A stretch of DNA of 23,552 nt from an uncultured Agathobaculum sp. (GCA_944376955.1 CALWEB010000099.1:1-23552); one strand, 5' to 3'. Shown: positions 1-7,478, counted from the first letter of the stretch. Made by a program: numbers and translations. The notes: generated from the letters alone by a model not told the origin.

Positions 1-1231
1 CGCCCATCGCACCGGCTGCCGCCTGCCGGGCGGGCAGGATGATGCGGCTGGTGCCCTGTGCGGCAAAGCGCTGCAAGCGGACCGTGGCCGAAACCAGCGC
101 ACCGCCCTCGAATGTGAAGGTGGCAAAATCATTTTCGCCCAGCACCGGCACGCCGCCGTACATCTGCAAAAACACCAGCGTGGCCTGTTCGCCCTCCTGC
201 TTGGCCGCATAGAGCGATGCGTGCGTGTCGGTATCGCCCGCGCGCAGCGCCGCGTCCAGAATGAGGCGGGCGCAGTCCATCTGTGCGTCCATAGCCGCCT
301 GACCGCTGACTTCGCCCTCTTCATAAGCGCGCACCGTCGTATTTTCCGCGGCGGCGGCATATTGCAGCAATCCCGCAGCGCTCATGCGCAGCGTGCTGAC
401 GTTGTCAATGAACACACGCACCTGATCGTTCTGCTCGGTGTAGAAATTCGCATATGCCGTAAACCCAAACGCTTGCAGCAAATCCTCTAATCCGGTACCA
501 CTCTGGGTGGAAAACAGGCGGATTGCTTCGGTTTTCAGCAGCGGAAGGGACAGGGTTTCGTTATCAAACAGCAGCGTTTCCGGGTACACCGCATATGCCG
601 TGCCCGAAAATTTGCAGGACTGGCCGCGGAAGGCCTGCTGGGCGCTTTCGAGCGTGCTTTGATCCGCTTTTGCGGCGGCGGCATACAGCGCACCGTCCGA
701 CGTGCGGACGAACAGGCGCTCAGTACCCGCTGCATAGACCAGCGTCTCCGCGTAAGTTTCGCGGCTGTCTTTCCAGACGCCGCCCATCCAGCCGGCCACC
801 GCGCCCAGCGGGATCGCGCCGTGATAGCGCAGTTCGGCGCAGTCACCCGCGCGCAGTGCCGCGTCCAGCTCCTCCTCCCCGGCGGGGATCAGGTCTTGCC
901 CGGTCAGCACCTTCGCCCACAGGTCGCGCACAGCGGCTATGGCCGCATCGATCTCGGTCACGTCATACTGCACACCATACAGCTGCCCATCCACCGTTAG
1001 CGCGATCTGAGCCGGCTCGGCGGCCGCTACGCCGGAGGAGCGCAGTTCATAGCCCACCGCACCGCCGAACAAATGGTCATGCGCGCGCCGCAGCAGACTG
1101 TCCGCCGGCATCTGGGCAATGTTCAGCCCGGTCAGCCAGTTGGCAGCGCAAAGCGTGAGCAGCAACGCCACCAGCGCCAGAAGCAAAATATTTTTGGCCG
1201 AATTTTTCACCGACCGCTGCGCGCCCCTCAT
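1..1231 (-). CDS. YycH-like membrane-anchored regulator of the WalK kinase (3' end beyond window)
   Basis: An uninterrupted minus-strand frame of 410 codons begins with ATG at 1231 and runs off the left edge, so the C-terminus is missing. Residues 1-14 are basic, followed by one hydrophobic segment (about 15-33, ILLLALVALLLTL...), then an extracellular-looking domain without further membrane spans. There is no proper lipobox: the residue before Cys is Leu. The start codon overlaps the stop of the upstream kinase (ATGA), implying translational coupling. Position right after walR-walK, the N-terminal anchor and the length (B. subtilis YycH is about 455 aa) fit the YycH family, which modulates WalK from outside the membrane. 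The assignment rests on context and topology; I cannot show sequence identity to YycH. It could be another lineage-specific kinase accessory protein. Confidence 0.6.
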   Translation of the reverse strand, partial: MRGAQRSVKNSAKNILLLALVALLLTLCAANWLTGLNIAQMPADSLLRRAHDHLFGGAVGYELRSSGVAAAEPAQIALTVDGQLYGVQYDVTEIDAAIAAVRDLWAKVLTGQDLIPAGEEELDAALRAGDCAELRYHGAIPLGAVAGWMGGVWKDSRETYAETLVYAAGTERLFVRTSDGALYAAAAKADQSTLESAQQAFRGQSCKFSGTAYAVYPETLLFDNETLSLPLLKTEAIRLFSTQSGTGLEDLLQAFGFTAYANFYTEQNDQVRVFIDNVSTLRMSAAGLLQYAAAAENTTVRAYEEGEVSGQAAMDAQMDCARLILDAALRAGDTDTHASLYAAKQEGEQATLVFLQMYGGVPVLGENDFATFTFEGGALVSATVRLQRFAAQGTSRIILPARQAAAGAMG

Positions 1232-3006
1232 ACCGGCTCCTCCTCCGTGTTCGGGGTCAGGTTGGTCGGCAGGGTGATCGTCACCGTCGTGCCCTTGCCG
1301 TATTCGCTGGCCAACGCGATCTTGCCCTCGTGCTGCTCGACAATCTCCTTGGCAATGGCAAGTCCAAGCCCCGTGCCGCCGGCGGCGCGGCTGCGCGCCT
1401 TATCCACACGATAAAAACGCTCAAACAGGCGCGGCACGTCGGCTGCCGGGATACCGACGCCGTCGTCCTCCACCTTGATGCGCACCAGATTTTTCCCCGG
1501 CGCGCAGGCCGACAGGCGGATATGCCCGCCCGAAGGCGTATACTTGACCGCATTGGACAGGATGTTCACCACAACCTGCTCGATGCGTTCGCGATCGCCC
1601 ACGATGGAGGGGAGGGTATCGGGCGCATTCACCAGCATCTCATGTCCGCTGTTTTGTGCGGTCAGTTTCATCGCATTGGCGACGTTTTTGAGCAGTTCAG
1701 ACAGCGAGAAGCGCATCATGCGCAGTTCCATGCGCCCATAATCCAGTTTGGACAGTGTTAACAGGTCGGTCACGATGCGCGCCATGCGCTCGGACTCGCT
1801 CGAAATGACACCCAGGAATTGCTTTTCCGTGTCAATCGGGATGTCGCCCGCAGCATCCAGCAGCGTTTCGGTGTACGAACGGATATTGGTCAGCGGGGTG
1901 CGCAGCTCGTGCGATACATTGGCGACAAACTCACGCCGCGCGTCATCCAGACGGCGCTGCTCGGTCACGTCGTGGATGACCGCGATCACGCCGCCCTCGC
2001 CGTCCAGCGCGCCGTAAGGCGCCAGCGTCACCGACAGCACGCGGCCGCGGCGCGTGATCTCGCTGGTCAGGAAGCTGCGCATGGCGGTCTCATCCGAGTT
2101 GGGCATGTCCAAATCGGCAAACATCTCGTCAAAGGACAGCCCATCCTCCATGCGAACACCCAGCATGTTTTCGGTCGCCGGGTTCATGTGGATCAGCCGT
2201 CCATCGGTCGTGAAAGCGGCCACGCCGTCGGTCATGTGCAGGAACAGGGTGTTCAGTTTATCGCGCTCGCCTTGTACCTCACCCACCGTGCTTTTCAGCC
2301 TCTGCGCCATGTAGTTGAACGAACGCGTCAGCTCACCGATCTCGTCGGACGACTGCACGCCCAGATCCTGATCGAAGTTACCCTCCGCAATCGACCGAGC
2401 GCCCTCGGTGATGCGCTCGATCGGGGTGGTGATGGTTTTGCTGAGCAGGAAGGACAGCAAAATCGCCGCCAGCAGGCCGAACATCATCGCCTGCATAACG
2501 ATCTGGAAAAAGCGCCATGACAGGTCGGAAATCTCGCTTTTGTCATCCGTGATATACACGATGTAGTCCACACTGCCGTCGCCCTCCTTGTCGATGGGTA
2601 CAGCAATATCCATCATGCTGTCGGATACGGATGAACGTGTGCCAATCTCGCCTGCCATCGCGGCGACGATGTTGCTCGTCCGGGTCAGCGTGATGTTGGG
2701 GTTGGAACCCTCCAGATACCGGCCAGCGGCATCGAGAATATAGTAGTTGCGGTAATCGTCAATCCCCAGCGCGCTTTCCCGCGCCTCGATGACGGTCTGC
2801 AAGCCGGGCGCGCCCTGCTCGGTGGCCGCGTCCCTGAGGGAATCCATCGTGCTTGCCTGATTAAACACGTTCTGCATCTGATCGTAGAAGCTGTCCAGAT
2901 AAAACGTGTTGACGCTGTTGATGAGGAAGGTACCCACCACCGCCATAACCGAAACGATCATCAGCACCAGGATCAGCACCAGCTTCATGTGTAAGGAACG
3001 AAACAA
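1228..3006 (-). CDS. walK: WalK/VicK-like sensor histidine kinase
   Basis: This is a membrane sensor kinase of 592 aa with the full WalK-type layout. It has TM1 (about 7-29), an extracellular loop of roughly 140 residues, TM2 (about 170-190), HAMP (190-240), PAS (247-347), HisKA with phospho-acceptor His366 in SHELRTPL, and HATPase_c (467-580) with N box NILSNAVKYTP, G1 DDGVGIP, F box LFERFYR and G2 GGTGLGLAIAKEIV. It should phosphorylate the adjacent response regulator. The frame is open to an ATG at 3060, but that start has no Shine-Dalgarno. A TTG at 3004-3006 lies 6 nt after a perfect GGAGGT (3013-3018) and gives the usual MFRSLHMKLVLI-type N-terminus, so I chose it. The WalK name rests on architecture and neighbours; PhoR/ResE-type kinases look similar. 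Confidence 0.88.
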   Translation of the reverse strand: MFRSLHMKLVLILVLMIVSVMAVVGTFLINSVNTFYLDSFYDQMQNVFNQASTMDSLRDAATEQGAPGLQTVIEARESALGIDDYRNYYILDAAGRYLEGSNPNITLTRTSNIVAAMAGEIGTRSSVSDSMMDIAVPIDKEGDGSVDYIVYITDDKSEISDLSWRFFQIVMQAMMFGLLAAILLSFLLSKTITTPIERITEGARSIAEGNFDQDLGVQSSDEIGELTRSFNYMAQRLKSTVGEVQGERDKLNTLFLHMTDGVAAFTTDGRLIHMNPATENMLGVRMEDGLSFDEMFADLDMPNSDETAMRSFLTSEITRRGRVLSVTLAPYGALDGEGGVIAVIHDVTEQRRLDDARREFVANVSHELRTPLTNIRSYTETLLDAAGDIPIDTEKQFLGVISSESERMARIVTDLLTLSKLDYGRMELRMMRFSLSELLKNVANAMKLTAQNSGHEMLVNAPDTLPSIVGDRERIEQVVVNILSNAVKYTPSGGHIRLSACAPGKNLVRIKVEDDGVGIPAADVPRLFERFYRVDKARSRAAGGTGLGLAIAKEIVEQHEGKIALASEYGKGTTVTITLPTNLTPNTEEEPV

Positions 3007-3075
3007 AACAACACCTCCGGCGTGCTCAGCGCAGCCGCGCCGTCTTTCTCTGTCTCCCATGCGCGGGGCACGGGG

Positions 3076-3768
3076 TTATTCGTCGCTGAAATAGTACCCC
3101 ATGCCGCGCTTGGTCATGATATAACGCGGGCTGGCGGGCTGGTCTTCCACCTTTTCGCGCAGGCGGCGGATCGCCACATCCACCGCGCGCAGGTCGCCGT
3201 AATAGTCGTAGCCCCACACCTGTTCCATCAGTTCCTCGCGCGAGAACACCCGACCGGGGGAGGCGGACAGGAAGCACAGGATATCAAATTCCCGCGCGGA
3301 CAGTTCGAGCGCCCGCCCGTTTTTGTACACCATGCCGTTGTCGCGCGAAATGCGCAGGCCGCCGCCCGACGGCACCGCGGGTTTTTCCCGTTCCTCACCG
3401 GACAGGGTGCGTCGCATGTTGGCCTTAACGCGCGCCATCAGTTCGCGCATGGAAAACGGTTTGGTGATGTAGTCGTCCGCGCCCAGTTCAAGGCCGAGCA
3501 CCTTGTCGGTTTCCTCCTCGCGGGCCGTCAGCATGATGATCGGGGTATCCTGCTTTTTGCGGATGTGCCCGAGCACCTCAAAGCCGTCCATCGAGGGCAG
3601 CATAACGTCCAACAAAATCAGATCGGGGGCGTCCTCGAGCGCACAGCGCAGGCCTTCTGCGCCGTCGTAGGCGACCAGCGTATCATATCCCTCACGCTGG
3701 AGATTGAACACCAGAATGTCCGCAATCGCCTTTTCGTCCTCGACCACCAGAATCTTTTTCTTATCCAT
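3076..3768 (-). CDS. walR: WalR-like OmpR-family response regulator
   Basis: This 230-aa protein has a receiver domain (about 1-118) with the acidic pocket Glu10/Asp11, phospho-acceptor Asp54 (LILLDVMLPSMDGFEVL) and the conserved Lys in ADDYITKPF. A winged-helix DNA-binding domain follows (about 130-228), ending in the family motif TKRGMGYYF. It should bind promoters when phosphorylated by the kinase encoded 69 nt downstream. The start is the ATG at 3768, preceded by AAGGAGGTAA (3771-3780); a longer open frame upstream to 3834 runs back over the end of the NUDIX gene and is not needed. In Firmicutes, WalR controls cell-wall hydrolases and is often essential; that function is inferred here from family and from the kinase and YycH-like neighbours. 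No separate promoter is visible in the 40-nt gap before it. Confidence 0.9.
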   Translation of the reverse strand: MDKKKILVVEDEKAIADILVFNLQREGYDTLVAYDGAEGLRCALEDAPDLILLDVMLPSMDGFEVLGHIRKKQDTPIIMLTAREEETDKVLGLELGADDYITKPFSMRELMARVKANMRRTLSGEEREKPAVPSGGGLRISRDNGMVYKNGRALELSAREFDILCFLSASPGRVFSREELMEQVWGYDYYGDLRAVDVAIRRLREKVEDQPASPRYIMTKRGMGYYFSDE

Positions 3769-3808
3769 AGTTACCTCCTTCACAGAGGGTGGCAGGTGCT
3801 GTGCTTTC

Positions 3809-4351
3809 TCAGAACAGCCCCTTGAGCTTTGCACGGTACAACGCCATCACGGTCTTGGCGTCGCGGATCTCATCGCGTCCGGCCATGGCCTCCGCTTCCG
3901 TAATCGGCATCCGCACCACTTCGACAAATTCATCCTCATCCGGCTGCATTTCGCCGTCGGTCAGGTCGAGCGCGGCAAACAGATGCACCACCTCGGTCAA
4001 AAAGCCGGGGGAGGGATAAACACTGCCCAGCGGCACCATGCGTCCCGCCGTGCAGCCGGTCTCTTCCTTCAGTTCGCGCGCACCGCAGTCGGCAATGCTC
4101 TCGCCTTCGCCGTGATCCAGCTTGCCCGCCGGGATTTCCAGCATTTCCGTGTCATACGGGTAGCGGAACTGCCGCACCAAGATCACATTGCCGTCCCGGT
4201 CGATCGGCAGCACGCCCACGCCGCCGACGTGTTCGCACACCTCGCGCTGGGCGGTCCTGCCGTTGGGCAGCTCGACCTCGTCAAGCCGCGCTTTCATGAT
4301 CTTCCCTTCAAAGAAATACCGATGGGAAAGCTGTTTTTCGCGCATATTCAT
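3809..4351 (-). CDS. NUDIX hydrolase, probable ADP-ribose/ADP-sugar pyrophosphatase
   Basis: This 180-aa protein resembles the NudF/YqkG ADP-ribose pyrophosphatase group, which cleaves ADP-ribose or ADP-sugars to AMP and sugar phosphate. A beta-rich N-terminus precedes the EIPAGKL motif and the Nudix box at residues 76-100, which contains the metal-binding REL-EET-G core (Arg92, Glu93, Glu96, Glu97). The box is atypical: two extra residues (GE) make it G-x7-E-x7-REL rather than G-x5-E. The conserved Pro (YPSPGF) downstream of the box is the usual ADP-ribose subfamily signature. The ATG at 4351 follows AGGGG by about 9 nt and lies only 6 nt after the stop of the GH13 gene, so the two are co-transcribed. 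Hydrolysis of ADP-glucose is conceivable given the glycogen genes elsewhere in the window, but substrate is not readable from sequence. Confidence 0.88.
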   Translation of the reverse strand: MNMREKQLSHRYFFEGKIMKARLDEVELPNGRTAQREVCEHVGGVGVLPIDRDGNVILVRQFRYPYDTEMLEIPAGKLDHGEGESIADCGARELKEETGCTAGRMVPLGSVYPSPGFLTEVVHLFAALDLTDGEMQPDEDEFVEVVRMPITEAEAMAGRDEIRDAKTVMALYRAKLKGLF

Positions 4352-4357
4352 GCTGAT

Positions 4358-6289
4358 CTACCCCTTTTCATGACTTCCAAAGCAGCGCAGTACATAAGCG
4401 GTTTCGGGCGGGATGTGAAGGTGTACGCCGTGGCTGTTGGCGTCCTCAAAGCCTTGCCCGCTGATCATATCCACCGCGTAAACCGCCTCCGCACAGGTGT
4501 GGATGGTGTGGTGGCCGCGGTTGACCACCACCATCAGGCGGGAGGTTTCGCTCACCCGCTCGTATTGCAGCAGCGCACCGCGGCAGCGCAGGAAACGCAG
4601 TTCCCCATCCGCCAGCGTATTGCTGTCCGCGCGCAGCGCACACAGGCGGCGGTAAAACGCGAGCAGTTCGCGGTCTTCCTGTCCCCATGGATAGGTGCGG
4701 CGGTTGAATGGGTCTTCAAATCCCTGCCGTCCAGCCTCATCTCCATAGTAGATGGTGGGCGAACCCGGCATGGTGAACTGGATGACCGCCGCCAAGCGCA
4801 GCTTGCGCAGCGCGGTGGCCAGCCGGTCGGGCGGCAGTTCGTAATGCGCGCGCCCGTCGCGGTCCATGCGCCACTCCTGCTCGGATACGCCCAACAGGGT
4901 CAGCGCACGCGCCGTGTCATGCGTGCCGATGACGTTCATCAGGTTATAAAACACATCGCGCGGGTAATTTTCGCGGATGCACTCCATGGTTTCGGCAAAA
5001 TGCTCAGCCGTGCCGCCGTTGAGGAACGCCAGAATCGCGTCGCGCAGCGGATAGTTCATCACGCTGTCCAGCTCGCCGCCCTGAAAATACTTGCGCCGCT
5101 CGGAATAGGCGATCTTATTGGAGGCATCCTCCCAGACCTCCCCGATGACGAGGGCATCCGGCTTTTCCTGCTTGGCTGCGGCGTTCAGCCGCTGGATAAA
5201 TGCGTCGGGCAGCTCGTCGGCTACGTCCAGCCGCCAGCCGGACGCACCCAGCCGCAGCCAGCGCCGCACGACGCTGTCCTCATCTTCGATGATATAGTCG
5301 AGATAGCTTTCGTCCATCTCACGCACCTGCGGCAGCGTATAGATGCCCCACCATGAGCCGTATTTGTCCGGCCACTCCTGAAAATCGTACCAGCGATAAT
5401 AGGGCGAATCCTTGGACTGGTGCGCCCCCACGCTGTGATACCGGCCGCGAGCGTTGAAATAGCGGCTGTCATAACCGGTGTGGTTGAACACCCCGTCCAG
5501 CACCACGCGCATCCCGCGCTTATCCGCTTCGCTGCACAGCGTGCGGAAGTCCTCCTCGCTGCCGAACAACGGGTCGATGCGCTTGTAGTCGCCCGTGTCG
5601 TAGCGGTGGTTGGAGTACGCCTGAAACATCGGGTTGAAGTAAATCGTGGTCACATGCAGGCTTTCCAGATAGTCCAGCTTGCTGATCACCCCGCGCAGCG
5701 TGCCGCCGAAAAAGTCGTTATTGAGGATTTCGCCGTTGGCATCCGGCTGGTAAACCGGGATATCATCCCAGTTTTCGTGCAGAACGCGTGGCGCGATGCC
5801 TTCCCCCTCTGGCTGGACGGGCATTTGCTCCCGGCAGAAGCGGTCGGGGAAGATGTTATAGGTGATGCCCCGGCCGAACCAGCGCGGCGGATGATAATTG
5901 GGGTCATAGACCGTCAGCTGGAACTTATCGCCCAAGGTGTCGATGATTTCTGCGCGCCCGGCATAGCCGCGCGCACAGTAGCGCGGGCCGTCCGCCGTGT
6001 CCAGTGTGAAGTAATACCAGTACAGGCCCGGATGCGACGGCGTAAAGCTGGTGGTGTAGTGGTCGCGCGCGCCGGCAAGGCCGTGCCAACGCATCGGGAA
6101 GGCTTCCGGCGCTTTGCCGTCCTCCTCCACCCAGAGGGTAATATGCTCGGTGCCTCGCTCACGCTTGGGATAGGTGGAAAACTCAACCGTCTGCCCGGCG
6201 GGCACGGCGCCGTAAGGCGCTTTGCACCTGGGGTCACGGGAGTAAAACATACAATCGGGAACGGTATTCAAAAAATTTCCCCCAAACAT
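4358..6289 (-). CDS. GH13 alpha-glucan hydrolase (neopullulanase / maltodextrin glucosidase-like)
   Basis: This 643-aa protein has an N-terminal beta-sandwich domain (about 1-125) and a GH13 (beta/alpha)8 barrel. Region I is DGVFNH (265-270). Region II is GWRLDVADE with nucleophile Asp355. Glu384 in VIGEVWEDA is the acid/base, and the third carboxylate is Asp458 in GTHDTAR. A beta-sandwich C-terminal domain ends the protein. The N-terminal domain plus the GTHDTAR form resembles the GH13_20 neopullulanase/cyclomaltodextrinase type rather than an exported amylase. No signal peptide is present, so it likely acts on imported maltodextrins in the cytosol. ATG 6289 has a weak AAAGAG upstream; TTG at codon 7 follows GGGGGA by 6 nt and is an alternative start. 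It is first in a leftward operon with the NUDIX gene and walRK. Exact bond specificity is unknown. Confidence 0.9.
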   Translation of the reverse strand: MFGGNFLNTVPDCMFYSRDPRCKAPYGAVPAGQTVEFSTYPKRERGTEHITLWVEEDGKAPEAFPMRWHGLAGARDHYTTSFTPSHPGLYWYYFTLDTADGPRYCARGYAGRAEIIDTLGDKFQLTVYDPNYHPPRWFGRGITYNIFPDRFCREQMPVQPEGEGIAPRVLHENWDDIPVYQPDANGEILNNDFFGGTLRGVISKLDYLESLHVTTIYFNPMFQAYSNHRYDTGDYKRIDPLFGSEEDFRTLCSEADKRGMRVVLDGVFNHTGYDSRYFNARGRYHSVGAHQSKDSPYYRWYDFQEWPDKYGSWWGIYTLPQVREMDESYLDYIIEDEDSVVRRWLRLGASGWRLDVADELPDAFIQRLNAAAKQEKPDALVIGEVWEDASNKIAYSERRKYFQGGELDSVMNYPLRDAILAFLNGGTAEHFAETMECIRENYPRDVFYNLMNVIGTHDTARALTLLGVSEQEWRMDRDGRAHYELPPDRLATALRKLRLAAVIQFTMPGSPTIYYGDEAGRQGFEDPFNRRTYPWGQEDRELLAFYRRLCALRADSNTLADGELRFLRCRGALLQYERVSETSRLMVVVNRGHHTIHTCAEAVYAVDMISGQGFEDANSHGVHLHIPPETAYVLRCFGSHEKG

Positions 6290-6304
6290 AAAAACTCTTT
6301 ATAT

Positions 6305-6333
6305 AGTATAGCACGAACTATCCGCAAGGTAAA
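6305..6333 (-). promoter_or_regulatory. Sigma-A-type promoter of the GH13-NUDIX-walRK operon
   Basis: On the minus strand, TTTACC (6328-6333) and TATACT (6305-6310) are separated by exactly 17 bp. The -10 lies 15 bp before the ATG at 6289, giving a very short leader. The -35 box abuts the T-tract of an upstream minus-strand terminator, which would insulate this promoter. Confidence 0.7.
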
Positions 6334-6358
6334 CAAAAAACGGCCTTTCCGGGCCGTT
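6331..6358 (-). terminator. Rho-independent terminator, minus strand
   Basis: Read on the minus strand, AACGGCC (6352-6358) and GGCCGTT (6339-6345) form a 7-bp GC-rich stem with a 6-nt loop, followed by a run of Ts (6335-6340). No minus-strand gene precedes it before the bidirectional terminator at 6816-6859, so what it terminates is unclear (see the candidate small RNA). Confidence 0.65.
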
Positions 6359-6408
6359 CCCTGCAAAATGCCGCCATGCGCGGCCGGGCGCATCCACACC
6401 CACACTTT
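6331..6408 (-). ncRNA. Candidate small RNA of about 75 nt
   Basis: On the minus strand an extended -10 motif TGGTATCAT (6415-6423) would start a transcript near 6408 that ends in the terminator at 6331-6358. Between them lies a second hairpin, ATGCGC/GCGCAT with loop CCGGCC (6376-6393). There is no recognisable -35 box, and I do not recognise an RNA family. A 47-codon frame starts with ATG in this transcript but has no ribosome binding site. Low confidence: the parts are seen, but transcription is inferred. Confidence 0.25.
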
Positions 6409-6530
6409 CATATTATGATACCAGCCGCCGGTGGGCCGTTTGCCCGGTTGCGGTCAAGAAAACGGCCGGCCAGCGGTTTCAGTGAGAGGCCGTGTCGGCG
6501 GCCCGATGAGACGAAAGGAGGTTTTTGCCC
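6359..6530. other. Intergenic leader of the holin-like gene
   Basis: This non-coding stretch upstream of the holin gene holds the extended -10 on the minus strand (6415-6423). On the plus strand, an 8-bp inverted repeat GGCCGTTT/AAACGGCC (6434-6441 and 6460-6467, 18-nt loop) could form a leader hairpin. I see no convincing plus-strand promoter. The Shine-Dalgarno AAAGGAGGT is at 6514-6522. Confidence 0.5.
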
Positions 6531-6800
6531 ATGAATCTGCGTGTCCGTCTGAAAAACCCGGTATTCTGGGCGCAGCTTTTGCTGGGTGTGTGCGCCACGG
6601 TGCTGGCCTATGCCGGCCTGACCGCTGCGGATATGACCAGCTGGGGTGCTTTATGGAACGTCGTCCGGCAGGCGCTGACCAATCCCTACTGCCTGTTTCT
6701 GGTTGCGTCCAACGTTTGGAGCGCGCTCAACGACCCGACTACCAGCGGCCTGACCGACTCCAACCGCGCACGGCAGTACGACAAACCGCTGGAACCGTAA
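6531..6800 (+). CDS. Orphan phi-LC3-type phage holin
   Basis: This is a small 89-aa protein with a basic start (MNLRVRLKNPVFW), one or two hydrophobic segments (about 12-32 and a weaker one at about 45-65) and the family-typical C-terminus DPTTSGLTDSNRARQYDKP, which matches the phi-LC3 holin family (DPTTKGLSDSxxALxYxxP). Holins of phages permeabilise the membrane to release endolysin. The ATG at 6531 is 8 nt after AAAGGAGGT; an in-frame TTG at 6525 is less likely. There is no endolysin, tail, integrase or other phage gene nearby, so this is either a phage relic or a domesticated membrane protein. The frame is intact and has a good ribosome binding site and a strong terminator, which argues for expression rather than decay. 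Confidence 0.82.
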   Translation: MNLRVRLKNPVFWAQLLLGVCATVLAYAGLTAADMTSWGALWNVVRQALTNPYCLFLVASNVWSALNDPTTSGLTDSNRARQYDKPLEP

Positions 6801-6815
6801 CACACGCCTGCATAA

Positions 6816-6859
6816 GACAAAACAGGGGCGCAGCCGTTTGGCTGCGCCCCTGTTTTGTC
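6816..6859. terminator. Bidirectional terminator between holin and carD genes
   Basis: A perfect 20-bp stem (6816-6835 pairing with 6840-6859) with loop GTTT carries AAAACA and TGTTTT ends, so it can terminate convergent transcription from both sides. The last bases of the right arm overlap the stop codon of the minus-strand CarD-like gene. Confidence 0.9.
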
Positions 6860-7370
6860 ATGCCTTTGCTGCGTCGTTTTTGTATTGTGCGATCGTGTGC
6901 GCAATATACGGCTGCACTTCCCCGATCGGAATGCCCAATGCAACCGCCAATTCCCCGTGCAGCAGATCCTCTGCCCGTTTGCGGTAACGCTGATCGACCT
7001 GGCTGACCCGGCGCCCGCTGCGGCGCGACTTGGCGTACACTGTCTTGATCAGCTGCACCAGATCGCGGCAGTCATGGCTTTGCAGCACCGCTTGGTAATG
7101 CTCGCTGGACATGCGCATACTGTGCGAGGTGAATCCGTCCTCCTCGATCGTTGGGATGGTCTGGATCAGTTCTTCTGCCTGCGCGCGCGAAATGACCGGC
7201 CGGGTAAACACCGGGGAATCCACTGGGACATAGATGGTTTCCGTGCCGGCAACCGGGACCAGTGTATAATATAGCTTTTCTTCCTCCGTATCAAAGGGCG
7301 GTTTACCGACCGCCTCCACCCGGCAGACGCCGCTGGTCCCGTAAACGATAAATTCCCCCGTCTGATACAT
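6858..7370 (-). CDS. CarD/CdnL-family RNA polymerase-binding regulator
   Basis: This 170-aa protein has the CarD_CdnL_TRCF N-terminal domain: a start like MYQTGEFIVYGTSGVCRVEAV, then YYTLVPVAGTETIYVPVD (about 34-51). A helical C-terminal half (about 60-165) is rich in Lys/Arg and contains the family-like YRKRAEDLLHGELAVALGIP stretch. CarD proteins bind the RNA polymerase beta subunit and stabilise open complexes, often at rRNA promoters; that role is inferred from family. ATG 7370 is preceded by AAGGAGGAG on the minus strand; a longer frame to 7460 would run over the promoter. It has its own promoter (7449-7478) and shares the terminator at 6816-6859 with the holin gene. It is monocistronic. 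Confidence 0.88.
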   Translation of the reverse strand: MYQTGEFIVYGTSGVCRVEAVGKPPFDTEEEKLYYTLVPVAGTETIYVPVDSPVFTRPVISRAQAEELIQTIPTIEEDGFTSHSMRMSSEHYQAVLQSHDCRDLVQLIKTVYAKSRRSGRRVSQVDQRYRKRAEDLLHGELAVALGIPIGEVQPYIAHTIAQYKNDAAKA

Positions 7371-7448
7371 GGTACTCCTCCTTACTGTGCCCGAACGCGA
7401 CGGCGGGCAGCGTAAAAACGCTGCCGCCGATTCTTTCCTGATAGGATA

Positions 7449-7478
7449 ATTATAGCACATTTAGCAGGAAAATGTAAG
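7449..7478 (-). promoter_or_regulatory. Promoter of the CarD-like gene
   Basis: On the minus strand, CTTACA (7473-7478), an 18-bp spacer and a perfect TATAAT (7449-7454). The leader is about 70 nt long. The -35 box sits 7 bp beyond the stop codon of the GNAT gene. Confidence 0.7.

Noticed and set aside
523..1158. An Arg/Pro-rich plus-strand frame
   Set aside because: It is antisense to the continuous YycH-like frame, which has a coupled start and a sensible membrane topology.
3704..5356. A 550-codon plus-strand frame antisense to the NUDIX and GH13 genes, plus similar frames at 5420-6418 and 7788-9446
   Set aside because: These are antisense shadows of genes with clear motifs and ribosome binding sites; the translated sequences are low-complexity His/Arg/Ala-rich without recognisable families.
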